From the NCBI GenBank assembly GCA_002686055.1, contig NYZU01000022.1, positions 1 through 64,000 on the forward strand: a DNA stretch of 64,000 bases. Reading direction: 5' to 3'. Below are positions 28,697-36,341 of the stretch, one piece after another. This DNA comes from Oceanospirillaceae bacterium (GTDB lineage: Bacteria; Pseudomonadota; Gammaproteobacteria; Pseudomonadales; Balneatricaceae). The position numbers and the translations under genes were made by a program. The notes beneath the pieces are model-generated. The model was not told where the DNA came from. It saw only the letters and a program-made list of their open reading frames with translations, and did no database searches. Positions within the stretch are counted from its first letter, which is position 1; each line of letters begins with the position of its first letter.

Positions 28697-29923
28697 ATGA
28701 ACTATTCTTTAAACAAGGACAAAATTAAGATTGTACTGTTAGAGGGCGTTCACCAGTCGGCGGTGGAAACGTTAAAAAATGAAGGCTATCAGAACATTCA
28801 TTTTTACACCACCGCATTGCCTGAAGATGAGCTAATCGAAATTCTTGCAGACGCACATTTTGTTGGCATTCGTTCACGTACCCAGATCACCCGTAAGGTA
28901 CTAGAATCGGCACCAAAACTGCTAGCAGTAGGCTGTTTCTGTATTGGTACTAACCAAGTTGATTTGGGTGCTGCCCTAGAAATGGGTGTGCCAGTCTTTA
29001 ACGCCCCATATAGTAATACCCGCAGTGTAGCAGAACTCGTGATTGCTGAGGCTGTTATCTTGTTACGTGGTGTGGCAGAGAAAAATGCCAAAGCGCACCG
29101 TGGCGTATGGTTAAAGTCAGCGAAAAATTCCTTTGAAATGCGCGGTAAGGTTCTTGGTTTAATTGGTTATGGCTCTATCGGTTCCCAACTGGGGATTATG
29201 GCTGAGTCTATGGGTATGCATGTTATCTATTACGATACGGTTGCCAAATTAAGTCTGGGTAATGCCCAAGCAGTCAATTCTTTAGCAGAACTGTTGGGTA
29301 AGGCTGATGTGGTTAGTTTGCATGTGCCAGAAACCAAGTCAACGGCTAATTTGATGGGGCCAAAACAGTTTGCACAAATGAAAGATGGTGCCATTCTAAT
29401 TAATGCTGCCCGTGGCACGGTGGTCGATATAGACGCCTTGGCCAATAGTCTGGAAAGCGGTAAACTGCTTGGTGCTGCTATTGATGTATTCCCTGTTGAG
29501 CCACGCTCCAATGATGAAGAATTTATATCGCCTTTGCGTGACTTTGATAATGTGATTCTGACTCCCCATGTTGGTGGTTCAACAGTAGAAGCACAAGAAA
29601 ACATTGGTATTGAAGTGGCTGACAAGCTGGCTCGTTACTGCGGTAATGGTACCACCTTGTCAGCGGTCAACTTCCCTGAGGTATCCTTGCCTAATCATGA
29701 AAACACCCACCGCCTGTTACATATCCATGCTAACGTCCCTGGTGTTTTGTCACAGATAAACAATGTGTTTTCTGAAAACAATATCAATATTTCTGGTCAG
29801 TACCTAAATACCAATGACAAGATTGGTTATGTTGTTATTGATATTGATGCGGCACATTCGGAGTTTGCCCTAGCTAAACTGAAAGCAGTCACTGGCACTA
29901 AGAGCTGTCGCGTCTTGTTCTAG
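28697..29923 (+). CDS. serA: D-3-phosphoglycerate dehydrogenase
   Basis: First enzyme of serine synthesis, oxidising 3-phosphoglycerate with NAD. From ATG 28697 it has 408 residues, close to E. coli (410), and begins like it (LNKDKIKIVLLEGVHQSA). It shows FCIGTNQVDL and NTRSVAELV in the substrate domain, the NAD motif GKVLGLIGYGSIGSQLG, the ASRGTVVD-like NAARGTVVDID, LTPHVGGST with catalytic His, and a C-terminal ACT domain (about 335-408) with HIHANVPGVL for serine feedback. An open frame runs upstream to TTG 28634, rejected for lack of homology. Confidence 0.96.
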   Translation: MNYSLNKDKIKIVLLEGVHQSAVETLKNEGYQNIHFYTTALPEDELIEILADAHFVGIRSRTQITRKVLESAPKLLAVGCFCIGTNQVDLGAALEMGVPVFNAPYSNTRSVAELVIAEAVILLRGVAEKNAKAHRGVWLKSAKNSFEMRGKVLGLIGYGSIGSQLGIMAESMGMHVIYYDTVAKLSLGNAQAVNSLAELLGKADVVSLHVPETKSTANLMGPKQFAQMKDGAILINAARGTVVDIDALANSLESGKLLGAAIDVFPVEPRSNDEEFISPLRDFDNVILTPHVGGSTVEAQENIGIEVADKLARYCGNGTTLSAVNFPEVSLPNHENTHRLLHIHANVPGVLSQINNVFSENNINISGQYLNTNDKIGYVVIDIDAAHSEFALAKLKAVTGTKSCRVLF

Positions 29924-29930
29924 AAAAAAT

Positions 29931-29962
29931 AAAGCAAGGCTTAATTTTTTAAACCTTGCTTT
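29931..29962. terminator. Terminator shared by serA and rpiA
   Basis: AAAGCAAGG (29931-29939) pairs with CCTTGCTTT (29954-29962) around an A/T-rich loop. The genes are convergent. The right arm includes part of the rpiA stop codon (29961-29963 on the minus strand), so one hairpin serves both ends. Confidence 0.75.
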
Positions 29963-30629
29963 AGTCTAGCTGTTTAATACCTTCAGGTGTGGCTAGTAAC
30001 AGTAAATCTGCACTGCGCATAGCGAAGATGCCATTAGTCACCACCCCAGTAATCTGGTTAATCTCAGTTTCCAGATCTGTGGGATTGGTTATCTCTAAAC
30101 CGTGGACATCTAAAATATAGTTACCATTATCCGTCACCACGCCTTGACGCCAAATAGGCTCGCCACCTAAGCCAACTAGCTTGCGTGCCACATAGCTTCG
30201 GGCCATTGGGATTACCTCTACAGGGAGAGGGAAGGCACCTAAGGTATCAACCAACTTAGACTCGTCAGCTATACAGATAAATTCTTCCGCTACGGCGGCA
30301 ACAATTTTTTCCCGGGTTAAGGCCGCGCCCCCACCCTTAATAAGATTAAGTTGGTGGTCGCTTTCGTCGGCACCATCAATATAGAAACGCAGTTGTTGAA
30401 CACCATTAAGTTCCAATACATTAATACCCCGTTCCCGCAACCTTGAAGCTGTTTCTTCGGAGCTAGCGACAGCGGCATCAAAGGTGTGTTTAATGGTGGC
30501 TAGGGCGTCTATAAAACAGTTTGCCGTCGAGCCAGTGCCAACACCCACAATAGAATCTTTGTTAAGGTGTGGGGTGATATAATCAACAGCAGCTTGAGCA
30601 ACGGCTTGCTTTAGTTCATCTTGATGCAT
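29961..30629 (-). CDS. rpiA: Ribose-5-phosphate isomerase A
   Basis: It interconverts ribose-5-phosphate and ribulose-5-phosphate in the pentose phosphate pathway. From the ATG at 30629 the product has 222 residues and begins [14 protein letters not shown], close to E. coli RpiA. Motifs are [37 protein letters not shown] and [14 protein letters not shown]. An in-frame extension to 30722 adds 31 unrelated residues and is rejected. It is divergent from ilvA. Confidence 0.96.
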   Translation of the reverse strand: MHQDELKQAVAQAAVDYITPHLNKDSIVGVGTGSTANCFIDALATIKHTFDAAVASSEETASRLRERGINVLELNGVQQLRFYIDGADESDHQLNLIKGGGAALTREKIVAAVAEEFICIADESKLVDTLGAFPLPVEVIPMARSYVARKLVGLGGEPIWRQGVVTDNGNYILDVHGLEITNPTDLETEINQITGVVTNGIFAMRSADLLLLATPEGIKQLD

Positions 30630-30652
30630 AACTGGCTCGATAAATAGCGTAA

Positions 30653-30665
30653 AACAGCTATTATA
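30653..30665 (-). promoter_or_regulatory. rpiA promoter -10 element
   Basis: On the minus strand a perfect TATAAT (30665 to 30660) lies about 30 bases upstream of the rpiA ATG, giving a short leader of about 24 bases. No clear -35 hexamer is seen at standard spacing. Confidence 0.45.
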
Positions 30666-30763
30666 CTCGAAATCTATAGTCTGCATGTAGACGTTAAGGT
30701 TATGAATTATTACCATTACCAATCGAAGATCATTAAATTTTTATTTTTGCACAGGTGGCGTAG

Positions 30764-32287
30764 ATGCCCAGTCGTTATATCAAAAAAATCCTCGCTGCCA
30801 ATATCTATGATTTGGCCAAGGAAACGCCAGTAGATCGAGCTAAAGGTTTATCCACTAGATTGCAAAATAATGTGCTTATTAAGCGTGAGGATTTGCAACC
30901 GGTATTCTCGTTTAAACTGCGCGGTGCCTATAACTGCTTACAGAATTTATCCCCAGCGGAACAGGCTTTAGGCGTGGTAACGGCTTCAGCTGGTAACCAT
31001 GCCCAAGGCTTAGCCTTGGCGGCTCAGCATATGGGTGTGGCGGCAACCATTGTGATGCCCAGAACAACCCCTGAAATTAAGGTCAATGCTGTACGTTCTT
31101 TTGGTGCCACAGTAGTGCTACAAGGCGATAGCTTTCCAGAGGCCTATGCCCACTCATTAAAATTAATTGAGGAGCATGGCTATGTGTATGTGCACCCCTT
31201 TGATAATGATGATGTGATTGCTGGCCAAGGCACCGTTGCTGTTGAGTTAATTCGTCAAATTCCCGAAATGCATGCGGTATTTATACCCGTTGGTGGCGGC
31301 GGCTTGATGGCAGGTATGGCGGTGTATTTAAAATACCTTAACCCAGATATTAAAGTGATCGGCGTAGAACCAGAAGACGCGGCTTGCTTAAAAGCTGCGC
31401 TAGAAGCCGGGGAACGGGTAGTGCTGCCAGAAATTGGCCTCTTCGCTGATGGTGTGGCAGTGGCCCAAATCGGTGAGCGCAATTTCGCCATAGCTAAGGA
31501 TTTTGTGGATGATGTTATTACCGTTACCACAGATGAAATGTGTGCCGCGATAAAAGATTTGTATGACGATACCAGAGCTATTACGGAACCAGCTGGTGCC
31601 TGCTCCGTGGCTGGATTAAAAAAATATGTTGCTCAACAACAAGTCGCAGACCAAAATCTGGTGGCTATTGCCAGCGGTGCCAATGTGAACTTTGACCGTT
31701 TACGGCACGTTGCCGAGCGGGCAGAAATAGGCGAGCAGCGAGAAGCCATTATTGCGGCCATGATTCCTGAACGTCCAGGAAGTTTTAAAACCTTCTGTCA
31801 GGCTTTAGGCAACCGCAATGTCACCGAGTTTAATTATCGTTATGCTGATCAGCAAAGTGCACAAGTATTTGTGGGTGTGCAATTAATGGCCAATGGTGGA
31901 GGTCGTGACGAGCTATTGGCAGAATTATCCGCTGCAGATATCCAAGCCCAAGATCTTAGTGATAATGAGATGGCTAAGATCCATATTCGTTATATGGTTG
32001 GTGGCCATGCCAAGGTCAATGATGAAGCAGTCTATCGCTTTACTTTTCCTGAGCGTCCAGGTGCCTTGCTAAATTTCTTAGATAAGCTAGGCCACAACTG
32101 GAATATAACCATGTTTCATTACCGTAATCATGGTAATGCTTATGGTAGGGTGCTGGTTGGTTTGCAGGTCGCACCAGACGATAAAGCCCGTCTTATGGGT
32201 TACCTAGAAGAACTAGGGTATGCATTCCACGAAGAAACGGAAAATCCTGCCTATCAGCTGTTTTTGAGCCCTTCTGCGGTAGACTAA
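30764..32287 (+). CDS. ilvA: Threonine deaminase (biosynthetic)
   Basis: PLP enzyme converting threonine to 2-oxobutanoate and ammonia, the committed step of isoleucine synthesis. At 507 residues it is the long biosynthetic form: PLP lysine at residue 51 (FSFKLRGAYN), glycine loop PVGGGGLMAGMA, and two C-terminal ACT-like regulatory domains (about 325-507) each starting with a PERPG motif, as in the isoleucine-inhibited E. coli enzyme. The shorter catabolic TdcB lacks these. It is divergent from rpiA; convergent with the kinase gene, five bases apart. Confidence 0.96.
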   Translation: MPSRYIKKILAANIYDLAKETPVDRAKGLSTRLQNNVLIKREDLQPVFSFKLRGAYNCLQNLSPAEQALGVVTASAGNHAQGLALAAQHMGVAATIVMPRTTPEIKVNAVRSFGATVVLQGDSFPEAYAHSLKLIEEHGYVYVHPFDNDDVIAGQGTVAVELIRQIPEMHAVFIPVGGGGLMAGMAVYLKYLNPDIKVIGVEPEDAACLKAALEAGERVVLPEIGLFADGVAVAQIGERNFAIAKDFVDDVITVTTDEMCAAIKDLYDDTRAITEPAGACSVAGLKKYVAQQQVADQNLVAIASGANVNFDRLRHVAERAEIGEQREAIIAAMIPERPGSFKTFCQALGNRNVTEFNYRYADQQSAQVFVGVQLMANGGGRDELLAELSAADIQAQDLSDNEMAKIHIRYMVGGHAKVNDEAVYRFTFPERPGALLNFLDKLGHNWNITMFHYRNHGNAYGRVLVGLQVAPDDKARLMGYLEELGYAFHEETENPAYQLFLSPSAVD

Positions 32288-32292
32288 AATGG

Positions 32293-33621
32293 CTAAGTAG
32301 GTAGTCGCAAGGTGACCTCTAAGCCGCCTTGGGGTCGATTACAGGCAGAAATGGAGCCGCCCTGACTGCGCATGGATTGCTCGGCAATGGCCATCCCAAT
32401 ACCATAGCCCCCAGCCTGTTGGTTGCGACTTTCATCGACTCGGAAAAAGGGTTCAAACAGATTTGCCAATGCTGACTCTGGAACCCCAGGACCATCGTCG
32501 GCAATTGCAATATCAACCCAACCCTTTGTACGTTGCACCTGAATATATACCTTGCCCTTGTCACCCGTATACCGTATGGCGTTACGGATAATATTTTCGA
32601 GAGCACGAGAGGTGGCTTCGGGATAACCTTGCAAGGTTAATGAAGGGGGTAAATCCAACTTAATTTTGTTTTCATTTTGTGCTTCATAGGTAGCATCATG
32701 AACCACAAGGCGAATAAGTTCGGCAATATCATACTCAGATGCTTCCGGCTGATTTTCACCCTGTTCCAGTCGTAACAAGGTCAAAACTTGGTCGATCAAG
32801 ATACTCATGCGATCTATTTCACGCTCAATGCGTTCAATGTCACCTTGGTCTTTGTCTTCCAATTTGCGGGCTAATATTTCTAAGGCAATTTGCTGACGTG
32901 CCAAAGGTGTTCTGAGCTCGTGGGATATATCTCGAAACAAGCGTTGCTGATTGTTAAGCAGCAGGGAGGTACGCTCAGCCATATGGTTAATTGACTGACC
33001 AAGCTGACTTATTTCGTCTTTGCGTGAAAGTACTTTATCTTCCACTCGAGTATCAAACTTACCTCGGGCAAAGGCATTGGTTGTGCGCCTAAGACTAGCT
33101 AGTGGGGTGGTAATTCGCCAAGTAATAAAGGTGGTAAAGAGTGCCACAATAAGTAATGCCGTGGTAACTTGCAGGCCAGGCAGATGCTTTAGCCAACCCT
33201 GGTAGGAGTTATCGGTAAACACGCGGGCAATAAACACATATTTTTCACCACTGGTACTGGAAATACGATAGACCCGCAAACCACGTTTGGTGCGTTCAAT
33301 AAAGCGATTAGGTGTTAACGGCAGAGCGAGAGATAACCAGTCTTTGGGCAGATTTACTTTACTAATGGGTCGATTTTGCTCGTCGAGCATAAAGGCCCTT
33401 ATATTGTAGCGTTTTTCAATATTTTGGAGCTTTTTGGTTAGTGCTTGATGACCTTTCTGCTCAAAAATATCAGCTGCATCCATAGCCAAGGCAATAACTT
33501 GGTGAGATTCAACAGCCTGCCGGTTTTTGATAATGGTGCCGGTTAAGGCGGCAACTGCGGCCATGGTTATAATTACCGTAAGCCAAAAGAAGAGGAAGAT
33601 TTTCCAATACAAACTACGCAT
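32293..33621 (-). CDS. cpxA: CpxA-like sensor histidine kinase
   Basis: Membrane sensor, 442 residues. Membrane helices lie near 8-30 and 149-168, flanking a periplasmic domain of about 115 residues. A HAMP linker (TTPLASLRRTTNAFARGKFD) is followed by HisKA with phospho-acceptor His234 (DISHELRTPLARQQ) and an HATPase with NAIRYTGDKG, ADDGPGVPE and YGIGMAIAEQ. It is encoded 26 bases after its regulator. The CpxA name rests on general layout plus a CpxR-type box upstream of the pair; it could be another OmpR-class kinase. The ligand is unknown. Confidence 0.85.
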   Translation of the reverse strand: MRSLYWKIFLFFWLTVIITMAAVAALTGTIIKNRQAVESHQVIALAMDAADIFEQKGHQALTKKLQNIEKRYNIRAFMLDEQNRPISKVNLPKDWLSLALPLTPNRFIERTKRGLRVYRISSTSGEKYVFIARVFTDNSYQGWLKHLPGLQVTTALLIVALFTTFITWRITTPLASLRRTTNAFARGKFDTRVEDKVLSRKDEISQLGQSINHMAERTSLLLNNQQRLFRDISHELRTPLARQQIALEILARKLEDKDQGDIERIEREIDRMSILIDQVLTLLRLEQGENQPEASEYDIAELIRLVVHDATYEAQNENKIKLDLPPSLTLQGYPEATSRALENIIRNAIRYTGDKGKVYIQVQRTKGWVDIAIADDGPGVPESALANLFEPFFRVDESRNQQAGGYGIGMAIAEQSMRSQGGSISACNRPQGGLEVTLRLPT

Positions 33622-33647
33622 GTTAAGCCTTGCAAATTACCAATCGT

Positions 33648-34355
33648 CTAGTTGGCAACATAGAGATAGCCAATGCCACGAACAGTTTTGATGCGCGGTT
33701 TGCCATCAGCAAAAGGCCCCAGTTTACGGCGTAAGTTACTTAGGTGCATATCAATACTACGATCATATAAAGTCAGCTTACGACCCAATGCTGACTCAGT
33801 TAGTTCTTCTTTGCTGAGAACACTGCCGGCGTTGGCGAGCAGATTTTCTAACAAATTAAATTCGGTACTGGTTAACTCCAGAACTTCTGCATCTAAGGTG
33901 GCTACTCTGGTGGCAGGATTAAGCTCAATATCATCAGCCTTAACAAGTCCGTTACTAGGGGAAGGCTTAATATCTTCTCGGTCCATATCTACCCGTCTTA
34001 AAATAGCTTTTATGCGGGCAATAATTTCCCGCGGATTACAGGGCTTGGGTAGGTAGTCATCGGCCCCCATTTCAAAGCCAATAATGCGATCCACTTCATC
34101 GCCTCGGGCGGTTAGCATCAAGACGGGGGTTTTTTTAGTGTTACGCAGTTGTTTAAGCACTTCTAGCCCATTTACTTTGGGCAACATAATATCTAAAACG
34201 ATGGCGTCGTAATCGTTTTGCAAAGCTTTTTCGATGCCTTCAGCTCCATCGAATGTACTCGTGACAGAGAAATTCTCTAGTTGCAGAAATTCCGTCAACA
34301 ACTCATTGAGTTCTTTATCATCTTCAACCAGCAATATCTTGTTGCTTTTGCTCAT
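33648..34355 (-). CDS. cpxR: CpxR-like response regulator
   Basis: OmpR-family regulator, 235 residues: receiver domain with acidic pocket (EDD, 11-13), phospho-acceptor Asp55 (AIVLDIMLPKVNG), MLTA switch and KP Lys, then a winged-helix DNA-binding domain ending in LRRKLGPFADGKPRIKTVRGIGYLY. AGGAG lies eight bases before ATG 34355. An exact GTAAA-N5-GTAAA box sits 71-85 bases upstream of the start codon, suggesting autoregulation. It is the first gene of a two-gene operon with the sensor kinase. Confidence 0.87.
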   Translation of the reverse strand: MSKSNKILLVEDDKELNELLTEFLQLENFSVTSTFDGAEGIEKALQNDYDAIVLDIMLPKVNGLEVLKQLRNTKKTPVLMLTARGDEVDRIIGFEMGADDYLPKPCNPREIIARIKAILRRVDMDREDIKPSPSNGLVKADDIELNPATRVATLDAEVLELTSTEFNLLENLLANAGSVLSKEELTESALGRKLTLYDRSIDMHLSNLRRKLGPFADGKPRIKTVRGIGYLYVAN

Positions 34356-34425
34356 CTCGCGACTCCTTGGGGCATAGGCTTATTGTGGCATATTTGTGTT
34401 CTATTAAGTCGAGTTGCAGAGTTGG

Positions 34426-34440
34426 TTTACGTTTTTTTAC
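34426..34440 (-). promoter_or_regulatory. CpxR-type binding box
   Basis: On the minus strand the sequence is GTAAA-AAAAC-GTAAA, an exact match to the CpxR consensus GTAAA-N5-GTAAA known from Enterobacteriaceae. It lies upstream of the cpxR-like gene and just before a plus-strand TTGACA at 34447, so it could control both directions. Confidence 0.65.
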
Positions 34441-34446
34441 GTCATC

Positions 34447-34478
34447 TTGACACACTCTTGCACTCGTATCCTTATACT
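34447..34478 (+). promoter_or_regulatory. Divergent promoter upstream of a putative sRNA
   Basis: A consensus -35 TTGACA (34447-34452) and a -10 TATACT (34473-34478). The spacer of 20 bases is longer than ideal (19 if TTATAC is used), which is typical of activator-dependent promoters. The CpxR-type box ends seven bases before the -35. Confidence 0.45.
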
Positions 34479-34484
34479 AGTAAG

Positions 34485-34640
34485 TCGATCGTATTATATT
34501 GGCTGGTTCCATTAGATTGGTCAACAAAGTTGTCAAATAGAACTGCCATTAAATAGTTTGTTAGCAGGATTCAATAGTGGGCTATTACTGTATTTTATCA
34601 GTTGGATGCCTTTTCGCGGGACTTGTTCCCGCTTTTTTTT
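34485..34640 (+). ncRNA. Candidate small RNA divergent from cpxR-like gene
   Basis: About 155 bases between the plus-strand promoter and an intrinsic terminator, with no credible protein gene on this strand. It contains a small AATAG/CTATT hairpin (34573-34586) and ends in a GCGGGA/TCCCGC stem with eight T, the kind of 3' end Hfq-dependent sRNAs have. No known RNA family was recognised. It could also be only a leader or a spurious unit. Confidence 0.4.
34616..34640 (+). terminator. Intrinsic terminator, plus strand
   Basis: GCGGGA (34616-34621) pairs with TCCCGC (34627-34632) around a 5-nt loop and is followed by eight T. On the minus strand there is no T-run, so it acts on plus-strand transcripts only. 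No plus-strand protein gene lies upstream of it for more than 2 kb. Confidence 0.85.
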
Positions 34641-34763
34641 GCCTGTTATTTGATACCGATTCTTACCAAAGGCTTTTGGGTAATTAAAAAATAACCAAAG
34701 CCTAATGACTTAAGCACTGTTGCTAAAATAATGCGAGTGTTGATTATGTATGACAAGAGGTTA

Positions 34764-34947
34764 GACAGGACTCCCCACAGTTGCGTTTTCGGTAGTGGCC
34801 CTGAACCCGATGGGTTCAAGGTGGAAGAAGCTGTCTGGTAGAAGGCTTTCCGTTGCACGGACATGCGCAGAACCAGTGCGAGCTAATTCCTTGCTGGTAA
34901 TATCGGCTCAAGGACGTAACCGAATGTCGCTAACCACAGGGAGTCTT
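34764..34947 (-). ncRNA. ssrS: 6S RNA
   Basis: About 184 bases on the minus strand. The 5' and 3' ends pair (GACTCCC with GGGAGTC), and the interior holds the conserved CCTTGAACCC...GGGTTCA hairpin and TTGAGCCGATATT segment found in E. coli 6S RNA. 6S RNA binds the sigma-70 holoenzyme by mimicking an open promoter and represses transcription in stationary phase. It lies downstream of zapA on the same strand, the conserved zapA-ssrS order. The ygfA/fau gene that often follows is absent. Ends are good to a few bases. Confidence 0.9.
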
Positions 34948-34953
34948 GGGCGC

Positions 34954-34983
34954 ATTATAGAGCCCTCAGATTAAGCTTGGCAA
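34954..34983 (-). promoter_or_regulatory. 6S RNA promoter
   Basis: Minus strand: TTGCCA (34983-34978, 5/6 match), an 18-bp spacer and a perfect TATAAT (34959-34954). The predicted start is near 34947, where the paired 5' end of 6S RNA begins. Confidence 0.7.
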
Positions 34984-35120
34984 TAATTTAATAGTAAAGG
35001 AATTGAAAATTTTTTTGTAACCAAGTGGTTTTAGCTTCAATGAAAAAATTCTGATTACTGTCAGCCATGCAGTTTACTAAATGATTTCTAAATACTTTTT
35101 TGATGCAGACCTTATCTAAC

Positions 35121-35405
35121 TTAATTTGGATCTAAGTGCTCTTTGACTTTGGTGTCTAATTGGCTCAAAGCAGCTTCTAACACTTGCATCTCTTTTTGGT
35201 TTTGCAGGGACTCGGCACTAAAGTTGAGGGCGGCCATAACGGCCATACGTTCTAATCCGCTGACGCGACCGCTATCCTTGATAGCTTTTAGGCGTGTATC
35301 TAGATTACGCGCCGCCTCGCGCAAGTGTTCTTCCTTACCAACGGGACTGGTGAGGGTATAGCTTTGTTCGAGGATGGTGATTTGCACAGCGACATTATCA
35401 GTCAT
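35121..35405 (-). CDS. zapA: Cell division protein ZapA
   Basis: It binds FtsZ and cross-links protofilaments at the division ring. From ATG 35405 the product has 94 residues: an N-terminal FtsZ-binding domain (VQITILEQSYTLTSPVGKEEHLREAARNLD) and a C-terminal coiled coil. An AGGAG seven bases upstream supports this start over the in-frame ATG eight codons earlier. It overlaps the preceding coiled-coil gene by eight bases and is followed by 6S RNA. Confidence 0.94.
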   Translation of the reverse strand: MTDNVAVQITILEQSYTLTSPVGKEEHLREAARNLDTRLKAIKDSGRVSGLERMAVMAALNFSAESLQNQKEMQVLEAALSQLDTKVKEHLDPN

Positions 35406-35652
35406 GGCTTTGCTCCTTATTTGAGCCACTTAGTTCGGCATCCAATAAACTTAGCAATTGGGTCATGGTGGCTTCATCTTCAGCACTAAAGCCAGCTTGA
35501 TCTTGGTTCTGTTCTGTTAGGGTGGCCAAGGTTTCCTCTTGCTCTGCAGTTTGGTTACGCAAAGTTTGATTTTCCTGCTGAAGTAGCTGGTTTTGTTTAA
35601 TCAACTGTTCTACATGTAACACAAGGGAGTGGATATTAGACACGTTAGTCAC
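35398..35652 (-). CDS. Small coiled-coil protein (ZapB-like, TIGR02449 type)
   Basis: The 84-residue protein is almost entirely a predicted coiled coil (LIKQNQLLQQENQTLRNQ) with an acidic C-terminus. It resembles the short proteins found next to zapA in Pseudomonas and relatives; I recall them as TIGR02449 and ZapB-like. Its stop overlaps the zapA start by eight bases (35398-35405), implying coupled translation and a role in division. It does not look like E. coli ZapB by sequence, so the exact function is unknown. Confidence 0.85.
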   Translation of the reverse strand: MTNVSNIHSLVLHVEQLIKQNQLLQQENQTLRNQTAEQEETLATLTEQNQDQAGFSAEDEATMTQLLSLLDAELSGSNKEQSHD

Positions 35653-35669
35653 CGCCGGATAAAAAAATA

Positions 35670-35698
35670 ATCTTAATCATTGACTGGCGATGGGTCAA
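35670..35698 (-). promoter_or_regulatory. Promoter of the zapB-like/zapA operon
   Basis: Minus strand: TTGACC (35698-35693), a 17-bp spacer and TAAGAT (35675-35670). The start near 35663 gives an 11-base leader. Confidence 0.7.
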
Positions 35699-35702
35699 TG
35701 GT

Positions 35703-35730
35703 CGGACACCTTGGATTAATAAGGTATAAT
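35703..35730 (+). promoter_or_regulatory. Promoter of the ygfB-pepP-ubiH operon
   Basis: A perfect -10 TATAAT (35725-35730) with a weak -35 CGGACA (35703-35708, 16-bp spacer). It runs back-to-back with the zapA-operon promoter in the same 109-base gap. Confidence 0.55.
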
Positions 35731-35761
35731 CATTGAGTTTATAAATGCCAGAGTTAAAAGT

Positions 35762-36340
35762 ATGTCTGATATGCCCGAATCTGTAACCTATTGTTTTGAC
35801 GATTTTGCTGATATGTTCGTTGAATTAAGAGCTTTTGGTACCCCCTCTGAGCTGCATGGTTTAATGTGTGGACAGTTAGCTGCTGGGGTGCGTTTAGATG
35901 CGGATGCTTGGTTAACCATGGTGGTTGCTCATCTTGATGTACAAGAAATTGAAGATGATGATGACAAGGCTGAACTAGTGGGTTTGTATGAAGGCGCCTT
36001 GGGGCAATTAACCGATGGTGGATTTAGTTTTAACCTATTATTACCTGATGACGATACAGAACTAATGGCTAGGGCAGAATCCTTAGGTAGTTGGTGTAGT
36101 GGGTTCTTAGGTGGATTTGGGTTGGCGTTTGATCGTAAGACGCAAAAGTTAACTCCTGAGATTACCGAAACCATGGACGATTTATCACAAATTGCCTTAA
36201 TATCTTTAGATGATGAAGACGATGAGCATGCTGAGCATAATTTGATGGAATTAGTTGAATATGTGCGTATGGCCGCCTTAATGGTCTTTAGTGAGTTTAA
36301 TCAGGATGCTGTAAAGCAGCCATCTCCCGCGGTACATTAA
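35762..36340 (+). CDS. ygfB: UPF0149 family protein (YgfB)
   Basis: The 192-residue acidic, mostly helical protein shows family features: FGTPSELHGLMCGQLAAG near the N-terminus and WCSGFLGGFGLA in the middle. The biochemical role of YgfB is not settled; in Pseudomonas aeruginosa it has been linked to control of AmpC expression, which I recall without checking. It leads the ygfB-pepP-ubiH-ubiI operon, with pepP starting one base after its stop. Confidence 0.93.
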   Translation: MSDMPESVTYCFDDFADMFVELRAFGTPSELHGLMCGQLAAGVRLDADAWLTMVVAHLDVQEIEDDDDKAELVGLYEGALGQLTDGGFSFNLLLPDDDTELMARAESLGSWCSGFLGGFGLAFDRKTQKLTPEITETMDDLSQIALISLDDEDDEHAEHNLMELVEYVRMAALMVFSEFNQDAVKQPSPAVH

Positions 36341-36341
36341 T

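Noticed and set aside
34281..34556. A 91-codon plus-strand frame running out of cpxR-like gene into the spacer
   Set aside because: Most of it is antisense to the regulator gene and its start lies inside that gene; no ribosome-binding site was seen. The spacer is better read as promoter and possible sRNA.
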